A stretch of DNA of 64,000 bases from B10-G9 sp963712165 (GCA_963712165.1 CAVQGY010000001.1:186001-250000), one strand, 5' to 3'. Shown: positions 49,203 to 59,687, counted from the first letter of the stretch. Notes: generated from the letters alone by a model not told the origin. Translations and numbers: made by a program.

Positions 49203-51410
49203 ATGGAAATTTCTAGTTATATTGATTCCCTGTCAGAAAAATATTCCCAGGCAGAAAAAGAGCTCTTGCAGCGGGCACTGGAATATGCTGAAAAAGCGCA
49301 CAAAGGGCAGAAGCGAGCATCAGGCGAACCCTACGTTAACCATTGCATGGCAGTAGCCACGATACTGGCCGAAATGCATGTACCACCGGTTGTGGTAGCC
49401 GCTGGTCTTTTACATGACACGGTAGAAGATACAGAGATAGATCTCAAGGAGCTGAGACGGGAATTCGGCAAAGAGGTTTTTGACCTTGTGCAGGCTGTTA
49501 CTAAATTAGGATCCTTGCCCCGAGTTACAAAAAAACCATCCAGGACTCAGGAAGGCACTAAGGATAAAGAAGGGAAGAACGAAGAAGATACCAAGCAATG
49601 GCGAGCTGAGCTCGCATCGGAAAATTTGAGAAAGACTTTCCTGGCGATGGCGGATGACCCCAGAGTTGTTTTGATCAAATTGGCAGATAGACTTCACAAC
49701 ATGCGGACGCTGCGCTATTTACCTGAAGAAAAGCAGCAGCGAATTGCCCAGGAAACGATGGATCTGTTTGCTCCCCTGGCAAGCAGAATTGGCATCTGGC
49801 AGATGAAATGGGATTTAGAGGATCTGGCGTTCCGTTATATCGATCCAGAGATATATCACGATATTGCCAGGCAATTAGATGAACGGCGTTCTGATCGCGA
49901 ACGTAAAATGAATAAGATCATCAATGATATTACCAAGGTGATGGCCCAAGAGGGCATGCAGGCCGAGGTCACCGGAAGGCCGAAGCATATCTATTCTATC
50001 TACAAAAAAATGAAAAGGAAAAAAATTCCTTTCAATGAGCTCTCTGATCTGCGAGGAGTGAGGATTGTAGTTCAATCCGAAGAGGATTGTTACGCGGCAG
50101 TAGGAATTATCCACTTACATTGGCGTCCTCTTCCGGGCGAATTTGACGATTATATTGCAGCCCCTAAGCCGAGCCTGTACCAATCGATCCATACTTCTGT
50201 TGTATACGATGATGGAGAAACCCTAGAAGTGCAGATCCGGACACCGGAAATGCATCGCAGGGCTGAATATGGTATTGCGGCACACTGGCGTTATAAAGAA
50301 GGCCAAAAACGGGACAAAGATTTCGAACAGCGTGTGGCTTACTTGAGGCAAATGCTTGAATGGCAGCAGGATGTGGAATCTGCTCAAGAGTTTGTTGACG
50401 GGTTGAAGAATGAGGTTTTCGGAGATCGTGTTTATGCATTTACCCCTCGGGGAGATATCCTTGATTTACCAGTAGGGGCTACACCAATCGATTTTGCGTA
50501 CAATATCCACACTGAAGTCGGCCACCGCTGTCGGGGGGCAAAAGTTAATGGAAGACTGGTAGCACTCGACCATAAACTGGCAACAGGAGACCAGGTTGAA
50601 ATCCTTACTGCAAAAAGAGGTGGTCCTAGCCGGGATTGGCTTAATGAAGATCTGGAACTGATCAAGACCAAGTCTGCTAGGGGGAAAATCAAACGCTGGT
50701 TCAAGCAGCTGGAGAAAGAACATAATGTTGAGAGCGGGAAGCAATTGCTTGAAAAAGAGGTAGCACGCCTTGACCTTGGTTCAGATATTGATTTTGAAAA
50801 GCTGGCCAGTCATTTCAATTTTGACAATTCAGAAGATATGTTTGCCGCAATTGGGTGCAGTGACATCTCCATGGGACGGGTAGCTCATGCCCTGGTAGTC
50901 CTGAAAGAAGGTGATTCGCCTATTCTTGCTGGACAATATGGAGACGAAATCAGCAGGGAAACCTCCAAGGATGTTGTTGTAGTGGGATTGAAGGGACTTA
51001 AAAATCAACTGGCAGGTTGTTGTAACCCAACCCCTGGCGACGAGATCGTCGGCTTTATCACCCGGGGGAGAGGAGCAACAATCCATAGGCGGGATTGTGC
51101 CAATATTTTGAATGTAAAAGACCAGGAAAGGTTGGTCGAAGTTTCTTGGGGATCACCAGTTAGAACCTTCCCAGTTCCGGTGATCATTAAGGCTTATGAC
51201 CGAGATGGACTGACCAGGGATATTGCGACTGTACTATCCAATAACAGCGTGAGTCTGAGTGAGCTAAGAGTAGACGTAGATCAAGATCAAGGTGAGGCGA
51301 TTTTTAACCTGGTCTTGGGGGTCAAGAATGTAACTGAGCTGCGAAGGACTTTGGATCTGTTGGAACGGATCAGCAACGTGTATGAAGCTCGGCGAGTTCG
51401 AAGTACCTGA
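49203..51410 (+). CDS. rel: Bifunctional (p)ppGpp synthetase/hydrolase
   Basis: A 735-residue RelA/SpoT homologue. Order: HD hydrolase (VAAGLLHDTVEDTEI, KLADRLHNMRTLRYL), synthetase (DLRGVRIVVQ, PLPGEFDDYIAAPKPSLYQS in adjacent pieces), TGS (RVYAFTPRGDILDLPVGAT), helical and zinc-finger-like regions (GCCNPTPGDEIVG, HRRDC), and a C-terminal ACT domain. Both catalytic domains keep their motifs, so it should make and degrade the alarmone. A charged Lys/Glu-rich insertion (about residues 105-140, EGTKDKEGKNEEDT) interrupts the hydrolase domain. ATG 49203 is preferred to the TTG at 49197. Confidence 0.94.
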   Translation: MEISSYIDSLSEKYSQAEKELLQRALEYAEKAHKGQKRASGEPYVNHCMAVATILAEMHVPPVVVAAGLLHDTVEDTEIDLKELRREFGKEVFDLVQAVTKLGSLPRVTKKPSRTQEGTKDKEGKNEEDTKQWRAELASENLRKTFLAMADDPRVVLIKLADRLHNMRTLRYLPEEKQQRIAQETMDLFAPLASRIGIWQMKWDLEDLAFRYIDPEIYHDIARQLDERRSDRERKMNKIINDITKVMAQEGMQAEVTGRPKHIYSIYKKMKRKKIPFNELSDLRGVRIVVQSEEDCYAAVGIIHLHWRPLPGEFDDYIAAPKPSLYQSIHTSVVYDDGETLEVQIRTPEMHRRAEYGIAAHWRYKEGQKRDKDFEQRVAYLRQMLEWQQDVESAQEFVDGLKNEVFGDRVYAFTPRGDILDLPVGATPIDFAYNIHTEVGHRCRGAKVNGRLVALDHKLATGDQVEILTAKRGGPSRDWLNEDLELIKTKSARGKIKRWFKQLEKEHNVESGKQLLEKEVARLDLGSDIDFEKLASHFNFDNSEDMFAAIGCSDISMGRVAHALVVLKEGDSPILAGQYGDEISRETSKDVVVVGLKGLKNQLAGCCNPTPGDEIVGFITRGRGATIHRRDCANILNVKDQERLVEVSWGSPVRTFPVPVIIKAYDRDGLTRDIATVLSNNSVSLSELRVDVDQDQGEAIFNLVLGVKNVTELRRTLDLLERISNVYEARRVRST

Positions 51411-51426
51411 TGAATATTAAAGGATA

Positions 51427-53916
51427 CTAATCAAGTAATACATCAAGTATTGCTTCGGTCTCTGTTTTCCCCCCTGCGCCTAATTCGCCCCCTGGTCCTA
51501 CACATCCCGGGCAGCCATCATTGCATGGGCATCCCCCCAAGACAATAGAAGCTTTATCAAGCAATTCGGAAAGGTGCTCGTAGAGGTAATAGCTGAAACC
51601 TATGCCAGCGGGAATATGTTCGTAGAGAAGAATGGTTGGTCGTCCAGAGCCAATGGGGGCGGAAAAATCAGTATAAATCCCTAAATCTCCCGGGTCGCAC
51701 ATTAATAGAAGTGGAGCCAGGTTATGCATCAGGTAACCCAAACCCGATAGTCCGCTCTTTACACGAACTACGGATTCGGCGCGTTGATGGCAGCGAGGGC
51801 ATAGGCTGATCAGATTGGATAGCTGGTTGGCTTCCTGAAGAGTATGAAAACTTCGCAGGGGTGTCTTGTGGTGGACATGAAGCCCTGAAGAGGAGGGCAT
51901 TTCGCCGCAAATTGCACAAGTATATTGATCACGAGTTAGCACTTTGTCCCTGATCAATTTCCAATCTGGTCCGTAGTCATTTGGGCTGCTATTCCATTTT
52001 CCACTGTTACGGAGAGAGGTCTCAGCAGCTTCTGAAAGGGTGATCCAAAAACCCATGCTGGTGAGTACTGTTGGGGGCAGATCCAGATCCTCCATGCCAA
52101 GTAATTCGTATTGTTTCCAGTTTATCTTTTTGAACGCACTGACCATGCTTGTGACTTGGATTTCTCCGAAAAACTTCGTTCCCCCGGAAATTCTTTCTTC
52201 CCTCAGCAAATTCAAAGAATCGAATTCTGAATTCCTTATAGCCTCGGTGTAATACTCGCCATGGAATGGTAAAAGAGAGGCCTTGTGATTATTCAGGTCC
52301 AAATCTTCGACACGATAGAATTCTCCTTGTTGGATGTATACCGCTCCCGGGTGGACCATCCAGATGGCGCTTTCTTGATCGATGGTTCCAAGGAGAGATA
52401 CCTGGTCGTCATCTGTCCTTAATTCGAGAACAACCTGGTGGGGAGATGTAGTCCGGAGTGAAATATCTGATGAGGGATACCTATCAGATAACCAGTAATA
52501 TTTATTGCCAGATTTGTGGACATCCTTTATGTTTTCAAGTATCGAGAGTAGTTCGGCTGTTTGAACTTTGCCAAAATCCCCGAATCCCTCACCTTCTTCA
52601 AAGGGAAGCTCATAGGCGGCGGATTTCAAATGCGAGAGAACGATAAGCACATTATCGGGATTGATCAGGGCGTGTTCAGGATTAGATAAAAGCAGGTAAT
52701 CGGGATGAAGAGCTATATACTGGTCAAGGGGCGTTGAAGAAAGACACAGAACTGAAAGGGAGGGTCTTTCTCCACGGCCAGAACGACCTGCTTGCTGCCA
52801 GGTACCAGCTATCGTTCCCGGATAGCCTGCCAGCAGGGAAGCGTCCAAACCGCCAATATCGATGCCAAGTTCGAGTGCAGTTGTTGCGGTTATGCATCTG
52901 ATTTCACCAGACCTTAATCTAGATTCAAGTTCACGCCGTTGTTCAGGAAGATAACCACTGCGATAGGCCTTGAGATCCTCTGGGTTTAGAATCGACCTTT
53001 GTTTTAAGCGAGATACTAAGATTTCCACTGATCGCCTGGATCGACCAAAAATGATGGTCTGCATCCCATTATGGATTAGGTCTTCAGCAAGCCTGAGAGT
53101 TTCTCCCTGCATGCTGGCCCGTAAACCAAATGATTGATCGATGATAGGGGGATTATAGATGAGAAAATGTTTTTCCCCGCGCGAGGATTTGTCCTCATTT
53201 ACCAGGGTAAGATCACGTTCAATCAGGGATTTCCCTAATTGATGAGGATTGCCAATTGTCGCTGAGGAAAGGATATATTGGGGATCCGAGCCGTAGTGCG
53301 ATGTGATTCGTTTCAATCTGCGAAGAAGGTTGGCAATATGGGAGCCAAAAACACCGCGATAGAGATGTACTTCGTCCAGGACGATATATTTTAAATGAGT
53401 GAAGAAATCAGCCCAGTTTGTATGATAGGGCAGGATGCCCAGATGGAGCATATCTGGATTGCTGATGATTATATTTGTGTTTTCGCGTATCTTCTTGCGT
53501 TGGTTTTGAGGGGTGTCACCATCGTATGGCGCACTTACAACACATGGGATGTTCTCCAGCCAGGCAAGTTGGTCGCGAGCAAGTGCTTTTGTGGGAAATA
53601 GGAAAAGAGCTGTAGCCTGACTGTTTTTCAGGATTGCATCCAAGGCCGGGAGCTGGTAGGCAAGAGATTTTCCCGAGGCAGTACCGGTGGAGATGATCAG
53701 GTTTTTTCCTTGTTGAATTATTTCCCAGCAATCTAGCTGATGTTTGTAAAGCTGGCGGATGCCCTGGGCTTCAAGGAATGAACATAAGCGATGATCCAAT
53801 ATCTCAGGAAGGTTGGACCATTGAGGTTCACGGGTCGGTATAGTCAACCAGGAAGTTATATTTGGGCCAATGCTGGGATCCATTTTCCAACGGTTGAGTA
53901 AATGAACTATTGACAT
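51427..53916 (-). CDS. MrfA-like superfamily 2 DNA helicase with embedded HNH domain
   Basis: An 829-residue DEAD/DEAH-type helicase of the MrfA (YprA) group, which repairs mitomycin-type DNA damage. Walker A TGTASGKS (near 79), LDEVH (near 182), SSATIGNP and the motif VI QQAGRSGRG are intact. The C-terminal MZB/DUF1998 zinc region is CPCNDGCPGCVGPGG (near 800). Between them, about residues 655-712, is an HNH-nuclease motif: YTCAICGEMPSSSGLHVHHK, then NLISLCPRCHQRAE. I know of no such insertion in characterised MrfA, so this is a helicase-nuclease fusion candidate. Converges on rel, with 16 bases between stops. Confidence 0.85.
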   Translation of the reverse strand: MSIVHLLNRWKMDPSIGPNITSWLTIPTREPQWSNLPEILDHRLCSFLEAQGIRQLYKHQLDCWEIIQQGKNLIISTGTASGKSLAYQLPALDAILKNSQATALFLFPTKALARDQLAWLENIPCVVSAPYDGDTPQNQRKKIRENTNIIISNPDMLHLGILPYHTNWADFFTHLKYIVLDEVHLYRGVFGSHIANLLRRLKRITSHYGSDPQYILSSATIGNPHQLGKSLIERDLTLVNEDKSSRGEKHFLIYNPPIIDQSFGLRASMQGETLRLAEDLIHNGMQTIIFGRSRRSVEILVSRLKQRSILNPEDLKAYRSGYLPEQRRELESRLRSGEIRCITATTALELGIDIGGLDASLLAGYPGTIAGTWQQAGRSGRGERPSLSVLCLSSTPLDQYIALHPDYLLLSNPEHALINPDNVLIVLSHLKSAAYELPFEEGEGFGDFGKVQTAELLSILENIKDVHKSGNKYYWLSDRYPSSDISLRTTSPHQVVLELRTDDDQVSLLGTIDQESAIWMVHPGAVYIQQGEFYRVEDLDLNNHKASLLPFHGEYYTEAIRNSEFDSLNLLREERISGGTKFFGEIQVTSMVSAFKKINWKQYELLGMEDLDLPPTVLTSMGFWITLSEAAETSLRNSGKWNSSPNDYGPDWKLIRDKVLTRDQYTCAICGEMPSSSGLHVHHKTPLRSFHTLQEANQLSNLISLCPRCHQRAESVVRVKSGLSGLGYLMHNLAPLLLMCDPGDLGIYTDFSAPIGSGRPTILLYEHIPAGIGFSYYLYEHLSELLDKASIVLGGCPCNDGCPGCVGPGGELGAGGKTETEAILDVLLD

Positions 53917-53959
53917 CGCTTATTTTGACAAACCAGTAAATTCATGTCTGCGATCTGGA

Positions 53960-55249
53960 TCATACAGTCTCTTCCAGTGAACGCTGGTGCATCTGGTCGC
54001 GGAGAATTTTAATATCTGCTGGTATTTCCAGGGCTGCCCAGCCCATGAAAAGAGCAGCGATCAGACGCGCTGTAACAGATATGATCAGAATTGCGAATCC
54101 CATTGTGGATTTGCTGGCAATATAGCCAGCCAAAACTGGAGCAATAGCAGCCCCGCTATTCTCAATAAAGTACTGGATCGAAAAAGCTGTGCTGCGGACT
54201 TCTGGGAGGGCAATATCGTTTATTGAGGAAACGATGTTCGGGCTGCCCATAGGCATGAACAGGGCAGTTATCACTAAAAGGATTCCGAAGATGATTGGAC
54301 GGTCAATGGGAATAGACATAGTGATCCAGAGCAGGACAGCACCAACCAGGGCTCCCCCCATGGAAACAAGCATTCTTCCCCGGGGAGTCTTTTTAAAAGC
54401 CGCGTCTCCAAGGATCCCTCCTAAAAAATAACCGCCAGCTAAGGCAAGCACCGCTGGAACCATTGTGAGAAGGACTGATCCCTGGCTATAATCTCGCTCG
54501 CTTTCAAGGTAGAAGAAAAACCAGAAAGTGATAACCTGCCATGGAAAAATATTCACAAATCCCTGAGCGATGAGAAGCCAGAGAGTTTTTTTCTTGAACA
54601 GCTGGACAGCAGTCTTGAAATTAAAACGATGAATAACGATGTCATCCTTATCAATCAGTTCGGGTTCGCTCTGCCCGCGCGGAACATCCTTCAAGGTAAG
54701 CAGGATAATGCCTGATAGAAGAATGCCCAAGGATCCAGTTATATAGAAAATGGCTCGCCATCCAAGAACTTCGCTAAGGCCAAGTGCCAGGAGCATACCC
54801 AGGAGATAGCCTATCGGCATGGAAAGTTGAAGTAATCCGTAAATCCTTCCCCTTTTGTTGGGCTCAAAATGATCTCCGATCAAGCTGTAGATACCAGGAT
54901 AACTAGAATCATCAATGCCTGTGGAGGCGCGGGATGCAGCAAATAAGCCATAGGACGGAGCAACAGCGCTGATCCAGGTTGTGCACCCCCAGATAAAAGA
55001 GGCCAAAGCCAGGAGTTTAGGCCTGGCAAAACGGTCATACAAGAATCCCCAGAGAGGATAGAATAGTGTGCCAACGATCAATGCTCCAGAGACCACAGCG
55101 CCCATTTGGACTTCATTAATTTGAAAATCATCCATTATCTGGGAGGTTAGAGGACTAATAAGAAGCTTGTCAGCTTGATGGAAGAGCATAAAAATGAATG
55201 ACAGAGCGATAGCAAGAGATCGCTGCCTCTTCTGATGGCTGGTGAGCAT
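53960..55249 (-). CDS. Major facilitator superfamily transporter, spinster-like (paralogue of 34674-35975)
   Basis: A 429-residue, 12-helix MFS protein sharing long stretches with the transporter at 34674: FLYDRFARPKLLALAS, SRASTGIDDSSYPGI and LKDVPRGQSEPELI. The start has an excellent AAGGAGG. It begins 13 bases after the ABC exporter pair and is probably co-transcribed with it. Substrate unknown. Confidence 0.86.
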   Translation of the reverse strand: MLTSHQKRQRSLAIALSFIFMLFHQADKLLISPLTSQIMDDFQINEVQMGAVVSGALIVGTLFYPLWGFLYDRFARPKLLALASFIWGCTTWISAVAPSYGLFAASRASTGIDDSSYPGIYSLIGDHFEPNKRGRIYGLLQLSMPIGYLLGMLLALGLSEVLGWRAIFYITGSLGILLSGIILLTLKDVPRGQSEPELIDKDDIVIHRFNFKTAVQLFKKKTLWLLIAQGFVNIFPWQVITFWFFFYLESERDYSQGSVLLTMVPAVLALAGGYFLGGILGDAAFKKTPRGRMLVSMGGALVGAVLLWITMSIPIDRPIIFGILLVITALFMPMGSPNIVSSINDIALPEVRSTAFSIQYFIENSGAAIAPVLAGYIASKSTMGFAILIISVTARLIAALFMGWAALEIPADIKILRDQMHQRSLEETV

Positions 55250-55262
55250 TGCTCCTCCTTAG

Positions 55263-57086
55263 CTATGCATTGGATGAAAAAAGAGTAGGCGCGCCCAATT
55301 CCAATGCCATATCCTGACGGAATTGCTGTGTATACAAGCGGTAGTAATGGCCTTTTTTCTTCAATAGTGTTTCGTGGGATCCTATTTCAGCAATTTCACC
55401 ATCTTTGATATAGAGGATCCTGTCCGCTTTGCGAATCGTAGAAAGACGATGAGCGATGACGAAGCTAGTTCGATCCTCCATTAAATTCTCCATGCCTTTT
55501 TGGATCAAAGATTCTGTGATGGTATCAACTGAACTAGTTGCTTCATCCATGATAAAGATATCAGGTTTCCGCAGGATCGCTCGCGCCAAACTGATCAATT
55601 GTTTTTGACCAACTGAGAGAAGATTACCACCTTCGCCAACCTCTTCTTGATAGCCTTTCTCTAGGGTAGAGATAAAATCATGCGCGCCAGCAAGCTTGGA
55701 GGCATTGATGATGTCTTCAGTGCTGGAATCCAGTTTGCCATAGTGGATATTTTCCTCTATCGTGCCGGAAAAAAGGTGAGGGGTTTGAAGTACGATTCCG
55801 ATCCTTGATTGGATTGAATCCAGTGTAAGATCTGTATAGTCTTGATTATTGATGAGGATTTTCCCTGAACGAGGTTCAAAGAACCTGCAAAGCAAATTCA
55901 CGATGGTGGATTTGCCGCCACCTGTCGGGCCAACCAGGGCAATATTCTCTCCATGGCCGACCTTTAAGGAAAAATTGGTGAGCACAATCTCGTCATCGTC
56001 ATCGTAATAAAAACAGACCTGGTCAAACTCAATATCTCCTCGCAGTGATTTTGCAGCTGAAGATGTTGCTGAGTCAACAATTTCCGGCGGTGTATCAAGT
56101 AGGGAAAAGATGCGTTCAGCAGAAGCGATCGCACGCTGCATTTCTGCATATACTCTGGCGAGATCCTGGATTGGCCATACCATAAAAGTGATATAGGTGA
56201 TAAAAGCTTGGATGCCACCAATTGTGATACCGCCGATTTGAGCTTGGAGACCTCCAAACCAGATAACAGATCCGAGAGCAAAAGCGCTAATGATCACCAC
56301 TACCGGCAGGAATAAAGCTGAGAGCCAGGCTGCCCGAAAACCTGCTTTATACATCTCGTCAGTCAACTCACCAAATTCTGCCATATTCTGAGATTCGCGA
56401 CTAAAGGCTTTAGTGACCCTGACTCCAGTGATATTCTCGTTATAGGATCCAGTGATTTTTGAATTTATCTTTCTGACCTGGCGGTACTCGACAATGATTT
56501 TCTTTTTGAACTGGGCTGCAACAACAATAAGAATGGGAATGATGGCAAGTACGATCAAGCCCAACCGCCAATTGATGGTTAACATAAAATAGGTGGCTGT
56601 GATGATATTCAGGCTGCCCCAAACAATGTCAAGGAAACCCCAGGTAACGAGCTGGGCAACCCTTTCTGAGTCAGATGTTACCCGAGACATGAGCCAACCT
56701 ACCGGGGTCTTGTTGAAATAGGACAGAGATAAATCTTGGAGATGGCTGAACATTAAATTACGGATATCATACTGCACCTTTTCACCAAGGACGCCTGCAA
56801 AGAAAATGAATGCAAATATATTTATCGCGGAAACAAGTATCAGAGATCCATATTGGATAAGGATCTCTCGCAGCGCTGCAATATTGCCTGCCCCGATCCC
56901 TTCGTCAATAATGCGTTTGCTCAAGAACGTGAAATACGAGTCCAGGAAAGAGACCAAGGCAATTGAGATCACAAATCCCAGAACCCATAGATAATAAGGC
57001 TTGATTTGGGCTAAGATCCGTAAAGCGATTTTTCCTGAGAAGACTCCACTAAAATCTTCTTCTTCAAAACGATGTTGTTCACTCAT
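55263..57086 (-). CDS. ABC exporter half-transporter with catalytic Walker B (heterodimer partner)
   Basis: A 607-residue fused permease-ATPase (six helices, then NBD). Walker A GPTGGGKST and Walker B IFIMDEATSS keep the catalytic Glu, but the signature is LLSVGQKQ instead of LSGGQ. This is one half of an asymmetric heterodimeric exporter of the BmrC/D or TM287/288 type. Seven bases downstream of its partner gene (57093) on the same strand. Substrate unknown; lipids or drugs are typical. Confidence 0.9.
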   Translation of the reverse strand: MSEQHRFEEEDFSGVFSGKIALRILAQIKPYYLWVLGFVISIALVSFLDSYFTFLSKRIIDEGIGAGNIAALREILIQYGSLILVSAINIFAFIFFAGVLGEKVQYDIRNLMFSHLQDLSLSYFNKTPVGWLMSRVTSDSERVAQLVTWGFLDIVWGSLNIITATYFMLTINWRLGLIVLAIIPILIVVAAQFKKKIIVEYRQVRKINSKITGSYNENITGVRVTKAFSRESQNMAEFGELTDEMYKAGFRAAWLSALFLPVVVIISAFALGSVIWFGGLQAQIGGITIGGIQAFITYITFMVWPIQDLARVYAEMQRAIASAERIFSLLDTPPEIVDSATSSAAKSLRGDIEFDQVCFYYDDDDEIVLTNFSLKVGHGENIALVGPTGGGKSTIVNLLCRFFEPRSGKILINNQDYTDLTLDSIQSRIGIVLQTPHLFSGTIEENIHYGKLDSSTEDIINASKLAGAHDFISTLEKGYQEEVGEGGNLLSVGQKQLISLARAILRKPDIFIMDEATSSVDTITESLIQKGMENLMEDRTSFVIAHRLSTIRKADRILYIKDGEIAEIGSHETLLKKKGHYYRLYTQQFRQDMALELGAPTLFSSNA

Positions 57087-57092
57087 AGTTAT

Positions 57093-58907
57093 CTAGTTTC
57101 CCAGCGGCCGGAGCTCTTCTTCAAGCGCAGAGTCAATCTGCGTCTGGAGGTTAAATATTTCCTGATATTTGCCAGGTTGGTTGAGCAGTTCTGTATGAAT
57201 GCCTTTTTGGATGATCTCGCCGTCATCAAGGACAAGTATCAAATCGGCTTGCATCAGGCTTTGGATTCGGTGAGCTATGATAAAAGTGGTCCGTCCTTCC
57301 ATCAGCTGATCAAGAGCATGGTGGATAAGCGCTTCAGTCTCAACATCCACAGAAGATGTAGCATCATCAAGTATAAGTATTTTAGGATTCTTTAAGAGCG
57401 TACGCGCTATGGCCACTCTCTGTTTTTGTCCACCAGATAAGGTAACCCCTTTTTCGCCAACGAGGGTATCGTAGCCCTTTGAGAAGCTCAGAATAACATC
57501 ATGGATTGCAGCAGCTTTGCTCGCTGCGTATAACTCGTCGTCGCTGACTACACGGTCTACACCATAGGTGATATTCTCGCGAATCGAACGACTGAACAGG
57601 AAGGGCTCTTGTTCCACAACGCCGATTTGACTGCGCAGGTAACTCCGTGGATATTCCTTCAAGTCAACCTTGTCGAGACTAATCAATCCATCCGTATACT
57701 CATAGAATCTGGGAAGCAAATTAACCAGAGTCGATTTGCCAGATCCTGGGCCTCCCAGCAATGCGATCATATTCCCAGGATAACAAGTGAAGTTGATGTC
57801 TTTTAATACGACAGGATGTTGATCATAAGCAAACGAAACGTTGTTAAACTCTATCAGGCCTTCAATTGCCTCTTGGGGGGGTTTGTAGGAACCTGACGTG
57901 AGGGGCTCGCGTTGTTCCCTGATAACTTCCTGGATCCTACCGTAAGATACTAGCCCAGATGACATCTGGACTATCAGCCGGCCAAGATTCCGGATTGGCC
58001 AGATGATCCAGTTAATCATGCTGGCATAAGCCAAGTAAGAGCCAATTGAGATTTCTCCCGAGATAGCCATTGTCGCGCCCAGGTAGTATCCGAAGAGCAT
58101 TTGAGCGCCTGTTAGGACATCTGAGAAGGGCCAAAACAAGGCATGCATGGTGAAAAACTTCTTGCCTTTATTGAATTTTGCTAGGTTCTCTTTGTTGAAT
58201 TTTTCAACTTCGAATTCCTGCCTGGCGAAGGCTTTTACGACCCTGACGCCAGTAAGATTTTCTTGCAAGACGTTTGAAAGCACCGCCTCTTGATCTTGAT
58301 AATCTTCGTAAGCAGCAGAGACCTTGGTGAAGAAGATCAAAGACAGGATGATTGTGAAGGGCACAACGATGATTGAGAGAAGAGCCAACCTGACGTTGAT
58401 AGTCATGAGTGCTGCTAAATTGACGATAAACAGCAGCAGTACTCTTCCTAAGCCAATTGCCCGGTCAGCAAAAAACAAACGGACGGCATCTACATCGGAG
58501 GTTGTCCGTTGGATCAGCTCGCCGGTTTTTGTCTTGTCATGATAAGAGAAAGAAAGCCGTTGAATATGATCAAATAGAAAATTACGCAATCGCCTGGTTA
58601 TGCCCTCAGATGTCTTTGCAGCTAAGCGGCCGCTAATATAAGTAAAGACTCCCTGTAAAACCGCCAATCCAAAGAACGAAGCAGCAATCAAGGGAATGGT
58701 TTTTCCAATATCGTTCTCTAGAACCAGCTCATCGATAAAACGTCCGAGGATCAAATATGTAGCGGCGCTGAAGGCGGCAGCAAAACCAAGGCTGAGCGCA
58801 GCAATAAAGTAGATTCGTTTGTAGCCGCGCATTAAATGCCAAAGACTCTTAAACTTGTTCTTGGAGACAGTAGTCCTTATATCAAATTCATAAAAATTTT
58901 CAGGCAT
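57093..58907 (-). CDS. ABC exporter half-transporter with degenerate Walker B (heterodimer partner)
   Basis: A 604-residue permease-ATPase. It has the consensus signature LSGGQKQR and Walker A GGPGSGKST, but Walker B reads ILILDDATSS, with Asp in place of the catalytic Glu. The pattern complements the partner: one active ATP site (partner Walker motifs with this signature) and one degenerate site. ATG 58907 is preferred; the 15-residue longer frame lies inside yigZ, and this start overlaps the yigZ end by 8 bases. Confidence 0.9.
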   Translation of the reverse strand: MPENFYEFDIRTTVSKNKFKSLWHLMRGYKRIYFIAALSLGFAAAFSAATYLILGRFIDELVLENDIGKTIPLIAASFFGLAVLQGVFTYISGRLAAKTSEGITRRLRNFLFDHIQRLSFSYHDKTKTGELIQRTTSDVDAVRLFFADRAIGLGRVLLLFIVNLAALMTINVRLALLSIIVVPFTIILSLIFFTKVSAAYEDYQDQEAVLSNVLQENLTGVRVVKAFARQEFEVEKFNKENLAKFNKGKKFFTMHALFWPFSDVLTGAQMLFGYYLGATMAISGEISIGSYLAYASMINWIIWPIRNLGRLIVQMSSGLVSYGRIQEVIREQREPLTSGSYKPPQEAIEGLIEFNNVSFAYDQHPVVLKDINFTCYPGNMIALLGGPGSGKSTLVNLLPRFYEYTDGLISLDKVDLKEYPRSYLRSQIGVVEQEPFLFSRSIRENITYGVDRVVSDDELYAASKAAAIHDVILSFSKGYDTLVGEKGVTLSGGQKQRVAIARTLLKNPKILILDDATSSVDVETEALIHHALDQLMEGRTTFIIAHRIQSLMQADLILVLDDGEIIQKGIHTELLNQPGKYQEIFNLQTQIDSALEEELRPLGN

Positions 58908-59565
58908 GACTGGTAATATCCTCTGTGTCGTTGATTGGCTGCAATGCGACAAGATTCTTTTTTTGGAGCGTTATGGCAATCTGTCCTTTGGATAGTTCAG
59001 TGATCGCGGACTGAAGGGCGTTTATTTCACTAACTGGAAGCGAGAAATCGATCTTAACCTGTTCGGTAAAAGCCTCCTTGAAATTGAATCCTTTGTGAGC
59101 CTTAACCAATCTCAGAGAGCTTTCATAAATATTATAAGGGCAGAACAGGGAGGCCTGGTGAACGGTTATTTTTCTGGCTTTCGGAACTCCCTGGACTGCG
59201 ATTTTCGCAGCATTACTGTATGCCTTGACTAATCCGCCGGTTCCTAACTTGGTGCCGCCAAAATACCTTGTGATCACCAGAGCCGTATCCCCTAAACCTG
59301 ATCCTGAGAGAACAGAGAGGGCTGGTCTTCCTGCAGTTCCTGATGGTTCACCAGCATCACTTGAATGTGAAGTCACAGATGAACCAAAGCCAATCAGATA
59401 AACCGGAACATTATGTGAAGAATCTGGATATTGCTGATTTATCTGGCCGATGAAATCCTTAGCTTCCAGAATAGAAAACGCAGGTCCAATCGTGGAAATG
59501 AATCGCGAATTTTTTACCCAGCTCTCTGCGGAAAACCTTCTTGCAGGCACGAGATAATCGGCCAT
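58900..59565 (-). CDS. yigZ: YigZ/IMPACT family protein
   Basis: A 221-residue protein: N-terminal IMPACT domain with SRFISTIGPAFSILEAKDFI, SSDAGEPSGTAGRPAL and VITRYFGGTKLGTGGLVKAY (the family signature), then a C-terminal ferredoxin-like YigZ_C domain. Function uncertain; linked to translation control in eukaryotic relatives. Start preceded by AGGGAG. Confidence 0.9.
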   Translation of the reverse strand: MADYLVPARRFSAESWVKNSRFISTIGPAFSILEAKDFIGQINQQYPDSSHNVPVYLIGFGSSVTSHSSDAGEPSGTAGRPALSVLSGSGLGDTALVITRYFGGTKLGTGGLVKAYSNAAKIAVQGVPKARKITVHQASLFCPYNIYESSLRLVKAHKGFNFKEAFTEQVKIDFSLPVSEINALQSAITELSKGQIAITLQKKNLVALQPINDTEDITSHA

Positions 59566-59687
59566 GCGTTTCTCCCTGTTCTTATTTGAACGACATTCAA
59601 TTGTACAACAGGGGTTCAGGACTGGGTAGGTAGAATAGAGAGTTGATGATCTTTCCCAGGAAAAGGTCAGGTGGGGTTCGGGATTAT

